From Rhodoblastus acidophilus (GTDB lineage: Bacteria > Pseudomonadota > Alphaproteobacteria > Rhizobiales > Beijerinckiaceae), in NCBI RefSeq assembly GCF_009720655.1, contig NZ_WNKS01000001.1, forward strand, positions 62,001-126,000: a stretch of 64,000 nucleotides of DNA, read 5' to 3'. The notes under the pieces are model-generated. The model searched no databases and was not told where the DNA came from. It was given only the letters and a program-made list of their open reading frames with translations. Both the position numbers and the translations under genes were made by a program. Every line of letters begins with the position of its first letter. Position 1 is the stretch's first letter. Below are positions 29,314 to 39,708 of the stretch, one piece after another.

Positions 29314-29364
29314 AAAACGCAAGGCGTCACCGCGCGCCGCGAAAGAAATCTGGATCACGCCGAT

Positions 29365-30498
29365 ATGGCCAAGCGCTGTTACTACGAAGTCCTTGGAGTT
29401 TCCCGCACCGTTACGGAAGTCGAGCTGAAAGGCGCCTTCCGCAAACAGGCGATGCAATATCACCCGGACAAGAACCCGGGCGACCATACGGCGGAAGCCA
29501 AGTTCAAGGAAGTCAACGAGGCTTACCAGGTCCTTTCCGACGCTCAGAAACGCGCCGCCTATGATCGCGGGGGACACGCGGCCTTCGAGCAGGGCGGCGG
29601 CGGGTTCGGCGGCTTTGGCATGGGCGAAGGATTTGCGGCCTCCATGGCCGACATTTTCGACGACCTGTTTGGCGACGTCATGGGCGGCCGGCGCGGCGGC
29701 AGGGGCTCGGGACGCGAGCGCGGCGCCGACCTGCGCTACAACATGGAAATCACGCTGGAAGAGGCCTATCGCGGCAAGTCGGCGGCGCTGAAAATTCCGA
29801 CCTCCGTCACCTGCGAAACGTGTTCCGGCAGCGGCGCCAAGACCGGCTCCAAGCCCAAGACCTGCACGACCTGCGCCGGCCACGGCCGCGTGCGCGCGCA
29901 ACAAGGATTTTTCTCCATCGAGCGCACCTGCCCGACCTGCCAGGGGCGCGGCGAGGTCATCGACAATCCCTGTCCCGCCTGTTCCGGCGGCGGCCGCGTC
30001 ACCAAAGAGCGCGCGCTTTCGGTCAACATCCCCGCCGGCGTCGAGGACGGCACCCGCATCCGGCTGGCCGGCGAGGGCGAGGCGGGCTTGCGCGGCGGGC
30101 CTGCGGGCGACCTCTACATCTTCCTGTCGATCAAGCCGCATCCGTTCTTCCAGCGCGAGGGCGCGGACCTCTATTGCCGCGTGCCGATCTCCATGGTGCA
30201 GGCGGCGCTCGGCGGCGAGGTCAAGGTGCGCGGCGTCGACGGCGTCGAGATCAAGATCAAGGTGGACGAGGGCACTCAGTCCGGCCGCCAGTTCAAGATC
30301 AAGGGCCGGGGCATGCCGGTTTTGCGCGCACGAGACTACGGTGATCTGTACATTCAGGCCAATGTCGAAACGCCGCAGAATCTGACCAAGCGCCAGAAGG
30401 AGCTTCTGGCCGAGTTCGACCACGAGTCGACCAACAAGACCCATCCGGAATCCTCTGGCTTCTTCGCCAAGATGAAGGATTTTTTTGATCTGGCCTGA
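29365..30498 (+). CDS. dnaJ: Co-chaperone DnaJ (Hsp40)
   Basis: Stimulates DnaK ATPase and delivers unfolded proteins. 377 residues. The J-domain has H33-P34-D35 in [12 protein letters not shown] Gly/Phe-rich region follows ([17 protein letters not shown]). Four zinc-finger repeats come next ([32 protein letters not shown]), then the substrate-binding C-terminal domain. It follows dnaK after a terminator and repeat fragment, so it may also have its own promoter in the 209 bp gap. Confidence 0.98.
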   Translation: MAKRCYYEVLGVSRTVTEVELKGAFRKQAMQYHPDKNPGDHTAEAKFKEVNEAYQVLSDAQKRAAYDRGGHAAFEQGGGGFGGFGMGEGFAASMADIFDDLFGDVMGGRRGGRGSGRERGADLRYNMEITLEEAYRGKSAALKIPTSVTCETCSGSGAKTGSKPKTCTTCAGHGRVRAQQGFFSIERTCPTCQGRGEVIDNPCPACSGGGRVTKERALSVNIPAGVEDGTRIRLAGEGEAGLRGGPAGDLYIFLSIKPHPFFQREGADLYCRVPISMVQAALGGEVKVRGVDGVEIKIKVDEGTQSGRQFKIKGRGMPVLRARDYGDLYIQANVETPQNLTKRQKELLAEFDHESTNKTHPESSGFFAKMKDFFDLA

Positions 30499-30680
30499 TC
30501 GCTGACAGGGAAACGCCGCTCCCGCTCAGAACGGCGGCGCGCGGCGCCCTGACGTGGCGTCGCAGGGCTGGGAGATCAGCGTAAATCCGCTTGCAATATG
30601 TTGCGGATGACGCTTTCTTGACGCTGCCTGCTTTGTCACTATTTAATGACAGGCTTGTAGTCCAATTGATAGGCATCGCC

Positions 30681-31454
30681 GTGAACGCGCAAAAAAGTCC
30701 GGTTTCGAAAAACGGGACGCGGTCCAAGAACTCTCTGGACGCGCATCTGGGCGACGAGGCGCGGTTCATCCGCTCTTGGCTGGAAAATCCCAAGATCGCC
30801 GGCGCCATCGCGCCGTCCGGACGCTTTCTGGCGCGCGCGCTGGCGCAATGCGTCAATCCCGTCGCGCCGGGCCCGATCATCGAACTCGGCCCCGGCACTG
30901 GGCCCGTGACTCAGGCGCTTTTGGCGCGCGGCGTGCCCGCGTCAAAACTGATCCTCGTCGAATACGAAAAGAGCTTTTGCACGCTTCTCGCCCGCAAATT
31001 TCCGGGCGTGAAGATCGTGCGCGGCGACGCTTATCGTCTCGCCGACACGCTCAAGGGGATCTTGACCGAAAAGCCCTCGGCGGTCGTGTCCAGCCTGCCG
31101 CTGCTGACCGCGCCGGAGCATGATCGTCTCATGCTGGTGCGCCAGGCCATGGAGCTGATGGGCGAGAATGGGCGGTTCGTGCAGTTCACCTATGGGGTGA
31201 AATCGCCGGTGCCCACGCATCTGGGCGACAGCCTTCATGTCCGCATCCAGGCGCTGGCGCCGATCTGGCTGAACATTCCTCCGGCGCGCATCTACATCTA
31301 TCGTCCCGCCAACGGCCCGACGAGCTTCAAGGAGCCGCCGGACGTGATCGACGAATTGCTGCGCAAGTCGCGCCGGGCCGCCCAGGAAATCCGCGCCGAG
31401 TTTTTCGAGGCGCGGGCGCGGATCGTGTCCAACGGGCGCAGGGCGGGGCGGTAA
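30681..31454 (+). CDS. Phospholipid N-methyltransferase-like SAM-dependent methyltransferase
   Basis: A class I SAM methyltransferase of the COG3963 type. I start it at GTG 30681 (VNAQKSPVSKNG, 257 residues). The ORF opens at TTG 30591, but those residues look non-coding. SAM motif I is IIELGPGTGPVTQALLARG; the upstream segment FIRSWLENPKIAGAIAPSGRFLARALA is typical of phospholipid methyltransferases. A later motif is VVSSLPLL. Members methylate phosphatidylethanolamine toward phosphatidylcholine, but some related proteins act elsewhere. Confidence 0.8.
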   Translation: MNAQKSPVSKNGTRSKNSLDAHLGDEARFIRSWLENPKIAGAIAPSGRFLARALAQCVNPVAPGPIIELGPGTGPVTQALLARGVPASKLILVEYEKSFCTLLARKFPGVKIVRGDAYRLADTLKGILTEKPSAVVSSLPLLTAPEHDRLMLVRQAMELMGENGRFVQFTYGVKSPVPTHLGDSLHVRIQALAPIWLNIPPARIYIYRPANGPTSFKEPPDVIDELLRKSRRAAQEIRAEFFEARARIVSNGRRAGR

Positions 31455-31814
31455 AGCAGGTCCGTCCATGACCGGGCTTGTGCCGGTCATCCGCGCTGTT
31501 CGGCGCGACGGCGGGCGTCGGCTCCGCGCAAACCCTTGCCGAAAACACTCAAACCCTTGGCGAAGACATCTGCGCGGCGGCTTGGCGCGGCTGGCCGGGA
31601 CGACGCCGGGCCGTGACGGCTGATACGATTTCCGAAGGATCAGTTCGGAAATCGTATTCCGCTCGCGCGGAAATCCGCCCTTCGCTTGAAGGATTTCCGC
31701 GCGATTTCGTTTTCGCGGATCGCGAAGCGATCTTGCGGAAACCGTATGAAACACATTTTGCGCTTGCGGCCGCCGGAGCTATAACGCCCGGCAAACAGAA
31801 ACCGGACGCCGCCA
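31455..31814. repeat. Repeat-rich intergenic region before pyrF
   Basis: A 360 bp stretch without a gene, made largely of inverted repeats. A REP-like unit lies at 31468-31490 (ATGACCGG with CCGGTCAT), related to the 1242-1343 element. A 14-bp perfect stem is ATACGATTTCCGAA at 31623 with TTCGGAAATCGTAT ending at 31657. A 12-bp stem is GCGCGGAAATCC at 31665 with GGATTTCCGCGC ending at 31702. A third, looser repeat of the same type reaches about 31750. The pyrF promoter must lie within or after these. Confidence 0.75.
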
Positions 31815-32504
31815 ATGCCCCAAACCGACCGCCTGATCGTCGCCCTCGATCTTCCCGATGTCGCGCAAGCCCGCGACATGGTCGCAACGCTTGGCGACGC
31901 CGTGTCCTTCTACAAGATCGGCATGGAGCTGGCCTATGGCGGCGGGCTCGCCTTGGTCGAGGAATTTTCGAGGGCCGGGAAGCAGGTCTTCGTCGATCTC
32001 AAACTGCACGACATCGGCGCCACCGTCGAAAAGGCGACCGGGCAAATCGCCAAACTCGGCGCGCGATTTCTCACCGTGCACGCCTTTCCCCAGACGCTTG
32101 CCGCGGCGAAGCGCGGCTCGGAACATTCGCGCCTGCAAGTGCTGGGCGTCACCGTGATGACCTCTTACGACGACGCCGACCTCGCCGCCTGCGGCTACCG
32201 GCTCAATGTCCGCGACCTCGTCGCCCTGCGCGCGCAACAGGCAAAGGTGGCGGGCATCGCCGGGCTGATCCTGTCGCCGGACGAACTTTTGGCGACACGC
32301 GAAGCGGTCGGAGGGTCGCTGTTGCTGGTCACCCCGGGCGTGCGCCCCGCCGGCGCGGCGCTGGGCGACCAAAAACGGGTGGCGACGCCCTCGGAAGCTT
32401 TCGCAAGAGGCGCAGATTACATTGTCGTGGGCCGGCCCATCCTGGCAGCGGACGATCCGCGCCGCGCGGCCCTCGCCATACAGGCGGAGATCGCAAAAAA
32501 GTAA
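31815..32504 (+). CDS. pyrF: Orotidine 5'-phosphate decarboxylase
   Basis: Last step of UMP synthesis, decarboxylating OMP. A 229-residue TIM-barrel protein of normal length. The catalytic motif is [17 protein letters not shown] (Lys-Asp array DxKxHDI) near residue 60, with [11 protein letters not shown] near residue 178 and [14 protein letters not shown] near residue 205 binding phosphate. A GC-rich hairpin (CGCCGGGC with GCCCGGCG, 32505-32529) follows the stop directly but lacks a T-tract. Confidence 0.96.
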   Translation: MPQTDRLIVALDLPDVAQARDMVATLGDAVSFYKIGMELAYGGGLALVEEFSRAGKQVFVDLKLHDIGATVEKATGQIAKLGARFLTVHAFPQTLAAAKRGSEHSRLQVLGVTVMTSYDDADLAACGYRLNVRDLVALRAQQAKVAGIAGLILSPDELLATREAVGGSLLLVTPGVRPAGAALGDQKRVATPSEAFARGADYIVVGRPILAADDPRRAALAIQAEIAKK

Positions 32505-32627
32505 CGCCGGGCGTACCTCCGGCCCGGCGTCCATCCGCTGGACTGTGGGGGACAGCGCCCGCGGACACATGAACGGTAACGCTACATTGTGAATTGCAAT
32601 TGACGGAATAAGGACGAGAACAAGACA

Positions 32628-32915
32628 ATGCCCAAGGCCTATATCATCGCCAGCGTGACCGTGAACGATTCCGAGGCTTACGCGAAATATGCGGCGCTCG
32701 CCCCCGAAGCGATGAAGAAGTTCGGCGCGCGGGTGCTGGCGCGCGGCGGCCGCTCGGAAGCGCTCGAGGGCACGGCGCGCGCGCGCAACGTCATTCTGGA
32801 ATTCGACGATTACGAGACCGCCAAGGCCTACTATCATTCGGTCGAATACCAGCATGCGCGCTCGCACCGCATCGGCGCCGCCGACTTTCATATGACCTTG
32901 GTTGAAGGCGCCTGA
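32628..32915 (+). CDS. DUF1330 family protein
   Basis: A 95-residue cytoplasmic protein of the dimeric ferredoxin-like (ABM) fold. The start MPKAYIIASVTVNDSEAYAKYAA, the central GARVLARGGRSEALEG and the later VILEFDDYETAKAYYHSVEYQ are all typical of DUF1330 (PF07045). Molecular role is unknown. It lies alone between pyrF and dapB, with 123 bp upstream for its own promoter and 50 bp downstream. Confidence 0.9.
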   Translation: MPKAYIIASVTVNDSEAYAKYAALAPEAMKKFGARVLARGGRSEALEGTARARNVILEFDDYETAKAYYHSVEYQHARSHRIGAADFHMTLVEGA

Positions 32916-32964
32916 CGCTTTCGGAGCCGGGCCAAACGGCCTATAGCACGCGCAGGAGTTTTCC

Positions 32965-33771
32965 ATGGAACAGATGCGGCTTGTCGTGGTCGGCGCCGCC
33001 GGCCGCATGGGGCAGATGCTGGTCAAGGCGATCGCGGCCACTGAAGGCGCGACGCTCGGCGGGGCTTTGGAGCGGCTGGGGTCGCCCGCGCTCGGCCGCG
33101 ACGCCGGCGAGGTGGCGGGGATTGGGCCGCTGGGGGTCAAAATCACCGACGATCCCTTAAACGCCTTGCTCAACGTCGATGGCGTGATCGATTTTTCGGT
33201 TCCCGCTGTGACGGTGGAGATCGCCGCGCTCGCTGCGCAGGCGCGTATTGTTCACGTCATCGGCACGACGGGGCTTTCCGCCGCTGATTTCGAAAAACTC
33301 GACGCCGCCGCGCGCCATGCGACCATCATCCGTTCCGGCAACATGAGCCTCGGTGTCAATCTGCTCGCGGGTCTGGTGAAAAAAGCGGCCACCGAACTCG
33401 GCGCCGACTGGGACATCGAAATTTTGGAGATGCATCACCGCATGAAGGTTGACGCGCCCTCCGGCACCGCTCTGCTGCTCGGCGAGGCGGCGGCGGCGGG
33501 GCGCCAGGTGGCGCTGGCCGAGCACAGCGTGCGTGTGCGAGATGGCCACACCGGGGCGCGCAAGGCGGGCGACATCGGTTTTGCAACCCTGCGCGGCGGC
33601 ACGGTGGTCGGCGATCACAGCGTCATTTTCGCCGGCGCCGGCGAGCGCATCGAACTGGTTCATCGCGCCGAGGATCGCAGCATCTTCGCCAATGGCGCGG
33701 TGCGCGCGGCCCTGTGGGGGCGCGGCAAAAAGCCCGGGATCTATTCCATGGCCGACGTGCTCGGCCTGTAA
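32965..33771 (+). CDS. dapB: 4-hydroxy-tetrahydrodipicolinate reductase
   Basis: NAD(P)H-dependent reductase of the lysine/diaminopimelate pathway. 268 residues, normal length. The nucleotide-binding motif is [13 protein letters not shown] near residue 9, and the catalytic signature is [21 protein letters not shown] near residue 155. CAGGAG precedes the ATG. gpmA follows after 15 bp, so the two are probably cotranscribed. Confidence 0.97.
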   Translation: MEQMRLVVVGAAGRMGQMLVKAIAATEGATLGGALERLGSPALGRDAGEVAGIGPLGVKITDDPLNALLNVDGVIDFSVPAVTVEIAALAAQARIVHVIGTTGLSAADFEKLDAAARHATIIRSGNMSLGVNLLAGLVKKAATELGADWDIEILEMHHRMKVDAPSGTALLLGEAAAAGRQVALAEHSVRVRDGHTGARKAGDIGFATLRGGTVVGDHSVIFAGAGERIELVHRAEDRSIFANGAVRAALWGRGKKPGIYSMADVLGL

Positions 33772-33786
33772 GCCAAGGAGTTTTTC

Positions 33787-34419
33787 ATGTCCGAACGTCT
33801 GCTGGTTCTGGTCCGTCACGGCCAGAGCGACTGGAACCTCAAAAACCTGTTCACCGGCTGGAAGGACCCTGACATCACCGAACTCGGCGTGTCCGAGGCC
33901 AAAGCGGCGGGACAGCGGCTCAAGGCGCTCGGCCTGACCTTCGATACGGCCTTCACCTCCGATCTCACCCGCGCGCAGAACACGCTCAAACTGATTCTCG
34001 GTGAACTCGGTCAGACCGGCCTGCATGTGGAGAAGGATCAGGCGCTGAACGAGCGCGACTACGGCGACCTCTCCGGGTTGAACAAGGACGAGGCGCGGAA
34101 AAAGTGGGGCGAGGAGCAGGTGCACCTGTGGCGCCGCTCCTATGACGTGCCCCCGCCCGGCGGCGAGAGCCTGAAGGACACCGTGGCGCGCGTGCTGCCC
34201 TATTACAACCAGCACATCCTGCCGGCGGTGCTGCGCGGCGAGCGTGTGATCGTCGCCGCGCATGGCAATTCGCTGCGCGCGCTTGTCATGGTGCTCGACG
34301 GCCTGACCCCCAAGACCATCCCGAGCATGGAGCTGGCGACCGGCGTGCCGCTGGTCTATCGCCTCAAGGCGGATTCGACCGTGGAGTCGAAGCAGGTTCT
34401 GGAGCCGGTGAAGGCGTGA
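33787..34419 (+). CDS. gpmA: 2,3-bisphosphoglycerate-dependent phosphoglycerate mutase
   Basis: Glycolytic interconversion of 3- and 2-phosphoglycerate. The 210-residue protein is the short alphaproteobacterial form (E. coli GpmA is about 250). The phosphohistidine motif is [29 protein letters not shown] near residue 94 and [15 protein letters not shown] near residue 156 complete the active site. CAAGGAG precedes the ATG. Confidence 0.96.
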   Translation: MSERLLVLVRHGQSDWNLKNLFTGWKDPDITELGVSEAKAAGQRLKALGLTFDTAFTSDLTRAQNTLKLILGELGQTGLHVEKDQALNERDYGDLSGLNKDEARKKWGEEQVHLWRRSYDVPPPGGESLKDTVARVLPYYNQHILPAVLRGERVIVAAHGNSLRALVMVLDGLTPKTIPSMELATGVPLVYRLKADSTVESKQVLEPVKA

Positions 34420-34427
34420 GTTTTCTT

Positions 34428-34453
34428 GGACGGGCGCGCTCGCGCGCCCGTCC
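34428..34453. terminator. Hairpin between convergent gpmA and hypothetical gene
   Basis: An 11-bp perfect stem (GGACGGGCGCG with CGCGCCCGTCC) with the loop CTCG fills the 35 bp gap between two convergent genes. There is no good T-tract on either strand, so it may act as a bidirectional stop or a 3'-end stabiliser. Confidence 0.6.
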
Positions 34454-34454
34454 G

Positions 34455-34994
34455 TCAGGCGACGGGCTCGGGCTCCGGTTCGAAGGCGTCGAGCAGATCG
34501 GTCTTGACAAAACCCAGGGCGGTCGCGCGCGTCGACTCCAGGCCCGGGTGGAACACCCAATAGGTGCGGCGGTCCTCGGGGTCGCGTTCGAGCCAGAGAT
34601 TGATCTGGCCTACGGCGGTCGCGACAAACGCCTTCAGCGGCGTCTGCGCGTGCGGATGCGGCGTCGCGGGATAGCGCAGGGTGGACAGGTCCGCGATGAG
34701 CGCGGCGACGTCGACGTGCTCGCCATTGACCACGGCGGAATGGGGCTTTCGCGCGAGCACGCGCATGATCTCGCGGCGCGCCGCCCAGGCGACGCCTTGA
34801 GGGTCGGCGCCCTCATACGGTTTCAAGCCAACCGGTCTCAACGAATCGAGCTTGTCCGCGTCGCGGGCGGCGGCGGCGGCGCGCTCGGCCTTGCGGCGCA
34901 GGTGCAGATTGTAACCGGCGCTGACAAAAAACAGCAGGGCGACGAGGCTCAAGACCGTCGTGATCACCGCGCCAAGATTATCGAATGAAAACAT
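34455..34994 (-). CDS. Membrane-anchored hypothetical protein
   Basis: A 179-residue protein that I do not recognise. One N-terminal membrane helix (VITTVLSLVALLFFVSAGYNL) is followed by a basic, Ala-rich stretch (HLRRKAERAAAAARDADKLDSL), likely helical and cytoplasmic. A globular part follows with PQGVAWAARREIMRVLARKP and FVATAVGQINLWLERDPEDR, then an acidic Pro/Glu end. It lies 27 bp downstream of alkB in the same direction and may be cotranscribed. Confidence 0.75.
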   Translation of the reverse strand: MFSFDNLGAVITTVLSLVALLFFVSAGYNLHLRRKAERAAAAARDADKLDSLRPVGLKPYEGADPQGVAWAARREIMRVLARKPHSAVVNGEHVDVAALIADLSTLRYPATPHPHAQTPLKAFVATAVGQINLWLERDPEDRRTYWVFHPGLESTRATALGFVKTDLLDAFEPEPEPVA

Positions 34995-35021
34995 GACCGT
35001 CCCGCATCAAGTTGGCGCTTT

Positions 35022-35633
35022 TTATCGCGCGCGTCGCAACGTCAGATTAATCCGTCCGGGCGGGTCCAGCAAAGTCGAAGTTTTGGGAAGGATGCGATCG
35101 ACGCCGTGAAACATTTTTCGCGCGGGGCCGCCGAAAATCAGGACGTCGCCGGATTCGAGGATCAGCGACTGCGTCGATCCGCCGCGCGTGTCGCCGCCGA
35201 AGCGGAAGCGGCAGGAGTCGCCGAGTGAGACCGAGAGGATCGGGGCGTTGAAGTCCTGCTCGTCGATGTCCTGATGTGCGCCCATTTTGGCCGTGGCGTC
35301 GTAATAATTGATGAGGCAGGCGTCGGGGGCCTTGGCGTAGGCGGCGAGATCGCGCCAGAGCCGCAGCAGCGTCTCCGGAATGGGCGGCCAAGCCTGGCCA
35401 GTGTCGGGGTGGTCGGGCTGGTAGCGGTAGCCGGCGCGGTCCGAAACCCAGCCGAGCGGGCCGCAATTGCTCATGCGCACGGAGAACGGTTTGCCGGTGC
35501 GCGGCATCACCGGTTGAAACAGCGGCACGGCGCGCAAAATTTCGCGGACTTGGTCGCGCAGGCTTTCTTGCGCGGCCCGGTCCAACGCCGTTTTGTAAAG
35601 ACGCAGGCCGGGGCGAATCTCAACCACCGTCAA
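35022..35633 (-). CDS. alkB: Alpha-ketoglutarate-dependent DNA dioxygenase AlkB
   Basis: Fe(II)/2-oxoglutarate enzyme that removes 1-methyladenine and 3-methylcytosine lesions. The iron ligands are visible in MGAHQDIDEQD (HxD) and KMFHGVDRI, and RINLTLRR binds 2-oxoglutarate. An in-frame ATG at 35684 lies inside an intergenic repeat. I therefore prefer TTG 35633 (LTVVEIRPGLRLYK, about 203 residues), which has GAGG five bases upstream. The start is uncertain. No Ada or LexA box was seen nearby. Confidence 0.88.
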   Translation of the reverse strand: MTVVEIRPGLRLYKTALDRAAQESLRDQVREILRAVPLFQPVMPRTGKPFSVRMSNCGPLGWVSDRAGYRYQPDHPDTGQAWPPIPETLLRLWRDLAAYAKAPDACLINYYDATAKMGAHQDIDEQDFNAPILSVSLGDSCRFRFGGDTRGGSTQSLILESGDVLIFGGPARKMFHGVDRILPKTSTLLDPPGRINLTLRRAR

Positions 35634-35651
35634 ATCAGCCTCGCACTTCGT

Positions 35652-35765
35652 CCTCTCCCCGCGGGCGGGGAGAGGGGGAGCCAAAGCACTAGCTTGGCGG
35701 GTTCGTCGAGGTCAGCGCCCGAGTCCCCCTCACCCTAACCCTCTCCCCGCGAGCGGGGAGAGGGG
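35652..35765. repeat. CCTCTCCCCGC-type intergenic palindrome pair
   Basis: Two hairpins flank about 60 bp. The first, about 35652-35676, is CCTCTCCCCGC with GCGGGGAGAGG; the second, about 35739-35765, is CCCTCTCCCCGC with GCGGGGAGAGGG. This type is common between genes in many Proteobacteria. It fills the gap between alkB and grpE and accounts for the misleading upstream ATG of alkB. Confidence 0.75.
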
Positions 35766-35783
35766 ATGGATTGCGGCCTTCAC

Positions 35784-36359
35784 TCAGTTCTTGGGGCCGC
35801 CTCGGGCGACGCCGACTTTTGCCGGGCGCAGCACGCGCTCGCCGATCGCAAAACCGTCTTCGACCACTTGCGCCACCGTGCCGGTGGGGACGCTCTCGTC
35901 GGGAATTTCGAACAGGGCTTCATGGAAATTCGGGTCGAATTTCTGGCCCTTGGGCTCCAGCTTGCGCACGCCATGGCGTTGCAGGCGCGAGAGGAAGTCG
36001 CGCTCGGTGAGTGCGATGCCCTCAACAAAAGTCTTCAGCGCGGGATCGCTCTCCATCACGTCCTTGGGCACATTGTCCAGGGCGCGGCGCAGGTTGTCGG
36101 CGAAGGTCAGCATGTCCCGGGCGAAGGAGGTCACGCCATAGACCTTGGCGTCCGCGACTTCCTTCTCCGTGCGTCGCCGCAGGTTTTCCATTTCCGCCAT
36201 GGTTCGCAGCAGCCTGTCCTTGAAACTGGCGTTCTCGGCGATCAGGGCCTGAACGGCGGCGGCGTCGCGCTCGGCGTCGGACTGCGGCGCGGCCTCGGCG
36301 GGCGTCTCGGTCGCTTTCGGCGATTCTGCCTCGGTCTGCGGGGTCTGTTCGTCGCTCAT
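35784..36359 (-). CDS. grpE: Nucleotide exchange factor GrpE
   Basis: Releases ADP from DnaK. I start it at ATG 36359 ([15 protein letters not shown], 191 residues), with GAGAG upstream; the longer ORF adds 19 unlikely residues. An acidic Pro/Glu/Ala-rich N-terminus is followed by a long helix ([22 protein letters not shown]) and the C-terminal domain motif [23 protein letters not shown]. It lies 6.6 kb from dnaKJ. A weak RpoH-like pair (CTTG at 36417 down to 36414, N18, CCCAAAT) precedes it on this strand. Confidence 0.95.
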   Translation of the reverse strand: MSDEQTPQTEAESPKATETPAEAAPQSDAERDAAAVQALIAENASFKDRLLRTMAEMENLRRRTEKEVADAKVYGVTSFARDMLTFADNLRRALDNVPKDVMESDPALKTFVEGIALTERDFLSRLQRHGVRKLEPKGQKFDPNFHEALFEIPDESVPTGTVAQVVEDGFAIGERVLRPAKVGVARGGPKN

Positions 36360-36447
36360 GGGTCTCTCATTTTCGAAATCTGGCCTGCATTTGGGACGGG
36401 AGGTCCCAAAAATCAAGCCAAGTCCAAGGGGGCGGCGCGTGTCGCGG

Positions 36448-36891
36448 TCAGAATGGCCGCACGATCACGAAAATCACAATGGCGATTGTCGCCAGCGCCG
36501 GCGCCTCATTGGCGATGCGCAGGGTTTTCTCCGCGACGGGACGCTGGCCCAGGCTCATCTTCTTGCCCAGGCGCACCATCCACATGTGGTAGATCGACAG
36601 CAGCACGACAATCCCGATCTTCCAGTGCAGCCAGATGTTGCCGGAAAAACCGATGTTGAAGGCCAGCGACAGGCCAAGGATCCAGGACAGGATCAGCGCC
36701 GGCGTCAGGATGATGTTGCGCAACCGGTTGCAGCGCGACGTCCATTGCGCCTCCTCCGCCGAGCCCGGCTTGGTCGAGTGCATGTAGATGAGATAGCGGG
36801 GCAGGGCGAACAGCCCGGCGATCCAGAAAAACACAATCGCAACATGCGCGGCCTTCACCCAAAGATAGCCGTCACCCAACCAACCGATCAT
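36448..36891 (-). CDS. HemJ/CopD-like membrane protein (UPF0093)
   Basis: A 147-residue protein with four membrane helices. The N-terminus [28 protein letters not shown] matches the UPF0093/PF03653 family that contains HemJ, the oxygen-independent protoporphyrinogen IX oxidase. The His in KAAH and Arg in LPRYL are the conserved residues, and [18 protein letters not shown] adds a second conserved helix. A haem-synthesis role is likely but not proven. Upstream of grpE, 18 bp downstream of glnD. Confidence 0.82.
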   Translation of the reverse strand: MIGWLGDGYLWVKAAHVAIVFFWIAGLFALPRYLIYMHSTKPGSAEEAQWTSRCNRLRNIILTPALILSWILGLSLAFNIGFSGNIWLHWKIGIVVLLSIYHMWMVRLGKKMSLGQRPVAEKTLRIANEAPALATIAIVIFVIVRPF

Positions 36892-36909
36892 TTCGAACTC
36901 CAGTCATTC

Positions 36910-39708
36910 CTATGCCGTCTTCACGGCGCGCGTTTTTGGGGCGAACACCTCGATCAGGTGTCGCCGCAAGGCCGCTTGCCGGGCGGGATTGGTCACCTTC
37001 GCCCCCGTCAGGTCCGTGACATAGAAGGTGTCCACCGCCTTTTCGCCGAAGGTGACGATATGGGCGGAGGCGATGTTCAAATTCAACTTCGACAGGGCGA
37101 ATGTCAAATCGTGCAGCAGGCCGACGCGGTCGAGGCCGGAAACCTCCACCACGCTGTATTTCCGCGACAGGCTGTTGTCGATGATGACGTCCGGCGGCAC
37201 CGAAAACGTTTCGGCGCGGTTGGGCGCGGTCTTGGCCTTGTCAGCGAGCAGTTCGGTGACGCGAATCTCGCCGCGCAGCGCCTGCTCGATGGATTTCGCC
37301 ACTCTTTTCGCGCGGCGCAGCTCGTCCTCGTCGCGGTCAAAGGCGCGGCTGACGCTGATCGTGTCGAGCGCGAGGCCGTCGGCGGTGGTGAACACCTGGG
37401 CGTCCACGATATTCGCGCCGCAGACGGCGCAGGCGCCGGCGATGATCGACAGCAGGCGCGGATGGTCGGGCGCGACCACGGTGAGTTCGGTGACGCCCCT
37501 GAAGGCGTCGGTGGTGTATTCGGTCGCCAGCGAATTCAGCTCGACCGCCGAGGCGTAGAGCAATTGCGCGTGCTGGATCTTGTGGGCTAAGTCGACCTTC
37601 AGCCAATAGGCCGGATAATGCCGCGCGACATAATCGGCGAATTCCGGATCGGACCAGGCCGGTAGCTTTTCGCGCAGTTCGCGTTGCGAGCGCTCCACCC
37701 GCGCCTTGCGATCCACCGAGGAATGGCCGCCGGCCAGCACCAGCTCGGTTTCCCAGTAAAGGGTGCGCAAAAGCTCGCCCTTCCAGCCGTTCCAGACGCC
37801 GGGTCCGACGGCCCTGATGTCGCATACAGTGAGAATCGCAAGCATCTTCAGCCGCTCGATGCTCTGCACCTTGTCCGCAAAAGCCTGGATCGTGCGGGGG
37901 TCGGCGAGGTCGCGGCTCTGCGCGATGTTCGACATGGTGAGGTGTTCTTCCACCAGCCAGGCGCAGGTCTCTGTCTCGGCGTCGTCGAGGCCCAGGCGCG
38001 GCCCGATCTTGCGCGCCAACGCCGCGCCGGCCACCGAATGGTCTTCCGGGCGGCCCTTGGCGATGTCGTGCAGCAGCACCGCCAGATAGAGCGCGCGACG
38101 GTGGGTGATGGTCGGCATCAGCTCGCTGGTGAGCGGCAGCTCCTTCTTGTGGTGGCCGAGCTCCACCGAAGCCAGTTCGCGCAAAGCCCGCAATGTGTGC
38201 TCGTCCACCGTATAATGGTGGTACATGTTGAACTGCATCATCGCGACGACGCGGCCGAATTCGGTGATGAAGCGGCCGAAAACCCCGGCTTCGTTCATCA
38301 GCCGCAGCGCCCGTTCGTTGGACTGCGGATTGACGAGGATTTCCAGAAACAGCCGGTTGGCCTCGGGATCGGCGCGCAGTTTGGCGTCGATGCGCGGCAG
38401 GCTCTGCGTCACCAGCCGCAGCGCGTCCGGGTGGATCGGCAGCTCGTTGTGCGCGGCCACCCAGAACAGGCGGATGAGGTTGACGGGATCGCGCTCGAAA
38501 ATGTCGTTGGCGGCCACGGTGACGCGGTCGGTCTCGATGGCGAAGGGGCCGAGGTCGCGCGGCTTTTTCCGGCGCAGCGAGCCGAACACGCGGTCGAACA
38601 TGGCGCGCGGCTTGGCCTGACGCTCCTCCAGCGCGGCGCAGACAATGTTGGTGAGGTCGCCGACATGTTTGGCGGTGACGAAATAGCGCTTCATGAAGCG
38701 CTCGACGCCGGGGACGCCGGCCGCCGGCTTGAAGCGCATTTTTTCCGCCAGCACCCGTTGCAGGTCGAAGCTCAGCCGCTCCTCGGCGCGGCCGGTGTAA
38801 AAATGCATGTGGCAGCGCACCGACCACAGAAAATTCTCGCAGCGGTGGAACAGGCGCAACTCCTGCTCGCTGAACAGGCCGGCCGCGACCAGGGAATCGA
38901 CGTCGCGGACCCGATAGGTGTATTTGCTGATCCAGAACAGGGTGTTGAGGTCGCGAAGGCCGCCCTTGCCCTCCTTGACGTTGGGCTCGACCAGATAGCG
39001 GGACGAGCCGGCGCGGCGCACACGTTCCTCGCGCTCGGTCAGTTTGGCCTGGACGAATTCCGGCGCGGTGTTGCGCACGATCTCCTGGTCGAAACGCGCG
39101 CTGAGCTGGTCGAGCAGGGACTCGTCGCCGAGGACGTAGCGGGTTTCAAGCAGGGTGGTGCGGATCGTCATGTCGGCGCGGGCCTGCTTCAGGCACTCTT
39201 CGACGCTGCGGGTGGCGTGTCCGACCTTCTGCTTGAGGTCCCAGAGGAAATAAAGCATGGCCTCGACCACGCCCTCGGCGCGGGCGCGCCCCTTGCCGTC
39301 CAGCAGGAACAGCAAATCGATGTCGGAACCCGGGGCCAGCGCCCCGCGTCCGTAGCCGCCCACCGCGACGACGCAGAGTTTTGAAGTCGAAGGCGCGATA
39401 TATTTGACCACGCAGTCGTGGATGGCGCGCAAAACCTCATCCTCGACAAAGGCGAGATGCGCGCCGCAGGCGAGGCCGCCGCCGCCGGCTTCCAGCTCCG
39501 CGCGCGCCACGGCGGCGCCCTTGGCGAGCGCGTCGGCGAATACGTCGACCGCCGCCTTTCGAAGGCTCTGCGTGTTGTCGCCGTGAAGCCCCGCCAGCCC
39601 CGCGATTTTCACTTCGATTTCGGCGCGGTCGATCAGCGCCTTCATCGGCAGGTCCATGCGGGGCCCGTTCCATTTGCCGTGGGCGGACGGCGCCGTCTGC
39701 ACGTTCAT
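36910..39708 (-). CDS. glnD: [Protein-PII] uridylyltransferase/uridylyl-removing enzyme GlnD
   Basis: Nitrogen sensor that uridylylates or deuridylylates PII proteins in response to glutamine. I start it at ATG 39708 ([15 protein letters not shown], 932 residues), overlapping the gshB stop; the longer ORF merely reads through gshB. The nucleotidyltransferase motif is [20 protein letters not shown] near residue 117, the HD domain is [15 protein letters not shown] in the middle, and two ACT domains lie at the C-terminus ([29 protein letters not shown]). Full length and intact. Confidence 0.97.
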   Translation of the reverse strand: MNVQTAPSAHGKWNGPRMDLPMKALIDRAEIEVKIAGLAGLHGDNTQSLRKAAVDVFADALAKGAAVARAELEAGGGGLACGAHLAFVEDEVLRAIHDCVVKYIAPSTSKLCVVAVGGYGRGALAPGSDIDLLFLLDGKGRARAEGVVEAMLYFLWDLKQKVGHATRSVEECLKQARADMTIRTTLLETRYVLGDESLLDQLSARFDQEIVRNTAPEFVQAKLTEREERVRRAGSSRYLVEPNVKEGKGGLRDLNTLFWISKYTYRVRDVDSLVAAGLFSEQELRLFHRCENFLWSVRCHMHFYTGRAEERLSFDLQRVLAEKMRFKPAAGVPGVERFMKRYFVTAKHVGDLTNIVCAALEERQAKPRAMFDRVFGSLRRKKPRDLGPFAIETDRVTVAANDIFERDPVNLIRLFWVAAHNELPIHPDALRLVTQSLPRIDAKLRADPEANRLFLEILVNPQSNERALRLMNEAGVFGRFITEFGRVVAMMQFNMYHHYTVDEHTLRALRELASVELGHHKKELPLTSELMPTITHRRALYLAVLLHDIAKGRPEDHSVAGAALARKIGPRLGLDDAETETCAWLVEEHLTMSNIAQSRDLADPRTIQAFADKVQSIERLKMLAILTVCDIRAVGPGVWNGWKGELLRTLYWETELVLAGGHSSVDRKARVERSQRELREKLPAWSDPEFADYVARHYPAYWLKVDLAHKIQHAQLLYASAVELNSLATEYTTDAFRGVTELTVVAPDHPRLLSIIAGACAVCGANIVDAQVFTTADGLALDTISVSRAFDRDEDELRRAKRVAKSIEQALRGEIRVTELLADKAKTAPNRAETFSVPPDVIIDNSLSRKYSVVEVSGLDRVGLLHDLTFALSKLNLNIASAHIVTFGEKAVDTFYVTDLTGAKVTNPARQAALRRHLIEVFAPKTRAVKTA

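Noticed and set aside
31478-32572. 364-codon ORF overlapping pyrF in another frame
   Set aside because: Arg/Pro-rich out-of-frame reading of repeats and pyrF.
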